From Chlamydiota bacterium (GTDB lineage Bacteria > Chlamydiota > Chlamydiia > Chlamydiales > Parachlamydiaceae): 44,585 nt of DNA. Below are positions 43,165 to 44,585 of the stretch, piece after piece. The notes below the pieces were generated by a model. It was not told the origin of the DNA. It searched no databases and saw nothing but the letters and a program-made list of their open reading frames with translations. The position numbers and the translations under genes are program-made. The DNA is taken from assembly GCA_013287905.1 (NCBI GenBank), contig JABDCW010000011.1, forward strand, positions 1-44,585, given 5' to 3'. Positions within the stretch are counted from its first letter, which is position 1; every line of letters begins with the position of its first letter.

Positions 43165-44585
43165 GTGCAAAATCGATTAGAAGATCCCAGCCGGCAAAAC
43201 AAAAGCTTAGATCCTTGCATCCTGGTTATTTTCGGGGCCAGCGGAGATTTGACATCGCGCAAACTCATGCCGGCCCTCTACAACTTGAATTTTGACGGGC
43301 AGTTGCCCGGACATTTTGCCTGCGTCGGCTTTGCGCGCCGTCACAAGACAAATGAAGAATTCCGTCAGGAGATGTATACCTCGATCAATCAATTTTCGCG
43401 CAATCGTCCGGTCAATGAAGATACCTGGAAAGTTTTTCAGGAACAGATCGTCTATCATGAATCTGATTTCGATTCCGATGCGGGTTATGAATCGCTTGCC
43501 AAATTATTAAAAGAGCTTGATGTTAAATTCGGAACGAAAGGAAACCGGATTTTTTATCTCTCGACTCAGCCAAGCTTCTTTCCCCTGATCATCAAAAAAC
43601 TCCACGAACACCAATTGGTTTACGTGAGTACAAATCCGGAAAAATGGTCGCGGGTCGTAATCGAAAAGCCTTTTGGGCGCGACTTAAAATCAGCGGAAAT
43701 CTTACAAAAAGAGATCGTCCAATATCTCAATGAAAGCCAAATCTACCGCATCGACCATTATCTTGGCAAGGAGACGGTACAAAATCTTTTAGTTTTTCGC
43801 TTTAGCAATTCCATTTTCGAATCGGTCTGGAACAACCATCATATCAAAAATGTGCAAATCACTGTCAGCGAGGAAATGGGAATCGGCACAAGGGGGCGCC
43901 TCTGGGAAGAGGCCGGCATGTTGAGGGATATCGTACAAAACCATATGATGCAACTTCTTTGCCTGGTGGCAATGGAACCTCCAACGAGTTTAAAAGCGGA
44001 CGCCATCCATAATGAAAAAGTGAAGATCATGGAAGCGTTACGCCCTATTCCCTTACAGGCAATCGACAATTATGCTATACGAGGCCAATATGGCCCAGGT
44101 TATATCAATGGCAACCCCGTCTGCGGTTATACCCAGGAAAATCTCGTCGCTCCTGACTCTATTGTAGAAACATATGCCGCGCTGAAGTTATATATTAACA
44201 ATTGGCGGTGGGACGGAGTTCCCTTCTATTTACGGGCCGGAAAACGGCTGCCTAAACGGGTGACTGAAATAGCCATTATTTTTAAAGATGCGCCCGGATA
44301 CCTGTACCAGACAAAATTGCCCGCCTATCAACAATCATCTGTAAAAAATCTGCCTGCAGAAGCTGCGAAAGAAGAATCCAACACACTTGTGATACGCATT
44401 CAACCAGACGAAGGGATTTCATTGAAGATGAACTGCAAGATCCCCGGGTTCAACAACGTCATTCAGCCCGTAAAAATGGATTTTCTCTATGGTTCTTATT
44501 TCGGAGCACAACCTCCGGAGGCATATGAACGGTTGATTTGCGATTGCATCTCAGGGGATAAAACTTTATTTGCAAGAGCCGATGA
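43165..44585 (+). CDS. zwf: Glucose-6-phosphate 1-dehydrogenase, 3' end cut by window
   Basis: At least 473 residues, open to the window edge; the family is about 490-520 long, so little is missing. It oxidises glucose 6-phosphate to 6-phosphogluconolactone with NADP+, the entry of the oxidative pentose phosphate pathway. The dinucleotide motif FGASGDLTSRKL (23-34) and the signature RIDHYLGKE (195-203) are present, as is EKPFGRDL. No ATG is available. I use GTG 43165 with AGG 8 bases upstream; GTG at 43150 or 43129 in the same frame, overlapping clpC, are alternatives. It starts 4 bases after the clpC stop, so co-transcription is likely. Confidence 0.92.
   Translation, partial: MQNRLEDPSRQNKSLDPCILVIFGASGDLTSRKLMPALYNLNFDGQLPGHFACVGFARRHKTNEEFRQEMYTSINQFSRNRPVNEDTWKVFQEQIVYHESDFDSDAGYESLAKLLKELDVKFGTKGNRIFYLSTQPSFFPLIIKKLHEHQLVYVSTNPEKWSRVVIEKPFGRDLKSAEILQKEIVQYLNESQIYRIDHYLGKETVQNLLVFRFSNSIFESVWNNHHIKNVQITVSEEMGIGTRGRLWEEAGMLRDIVQNHMMQLLCLVAMEPPTSLKADAIHNEKVKIMEALRPIPLQAIDNYAIRGQYGPGYINGNPVCGYTQENLVAPDSIVETYAALKLYINNWRWDGVPFYLRAGKRLPKRVTEIAIIFKDAPGYLYQTKLPAYQQSSVKNLPAEAAKEESNTLVIRIQPDEGISLKMNCKIPGFNNVIQPVKMDFLYGSYFGAQPPEAYERLICDCISGDKTLFARAD

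Overview
The window looks like a chromosomal segment of an environmental (Parachlamydiales-type) member of the Chlamydiae. Three things in the sequence support this. SecA has the long chlamydia-type insert between its DEAD box and its later motifs. The metal permease at 27994 carries a C-terminal DtxR-like repressor domain, the arrangement known from chlamydial YtgCR. The hrcA-grpE-dnaK cluster has a chlamydia-type degenerate CIRCE. A heptose-LPS gene (gmhA), GIN-type and small hydrophobic paralogous proteins, and large intergenic spaces fit a member of the phylum with a bigger genome than Chlamydia itself. This assignment comes from recognised families, not from any search.

Layout. 1-1412: tail of a small HicB-like protein, then a DUF2807/GIN-repeat protein with a hydrophobic N-terminus. 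1744-6818: cell-envelope genes murA, gmhA and lpxK, with lpxK overlapping a UvrD/PcrA-type helicase. 6820-12162 (minus strand): a YheT-like hydrolase, a small basic conserved protein and secA. 12708-13805: three tandem paralogous small membrane proteins. 14042-18787: an aromatic amino-acid permease and a two-gene Bat-type von Willebrand factor A operon. 19312-27462: one giant 2716-residue protein with an SF2-helicase-like core resembling DUF3638/DUF3645 proteins. 27994-30302: ytgCR and ytgD metal transport genes. 30665-33965 (minus strand): a secreted lipase-like protein, an FmdB zinc ribbon, groEL and groES. 34289-36349: a proline-rich candidate effector. 36353-43160: CIRCE, promoter, hrcA (frameshifted as sequenced), grpE, dnaK and clpC. 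43165-end: zwf, cut by the window edge.

The chaperone and protease genes (groESL, hrcA-grpE-dnaK, clpC) form a loose proteostasis cluster. The envelope genes work in peptidoglycan precursor synthesis (murA), LPS heptose supply (gmhA) and lipid A phosphorylation (lpxK).

The most unusual aspect is the spacers. Nearly every longer intergenic gap holds a long, often perfect palindrome. Several are nested palindrome inside palindrome. They fall into a few families: TATACC-ended MITE-like units, CACAGAG, CGCAGAG, GGGCAC and AAGGACA arrays, and an AACGCGAT-ended family. Some copies are near identical at distant places, and several sit exactly between convergent stop codons. They look like mobile or copied non-coding elements that may also act as terminators. 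Two gene models (6820-7776 and dnaK) need start codons downstream of the longest open frame because that frame runs back into repeat DNA.
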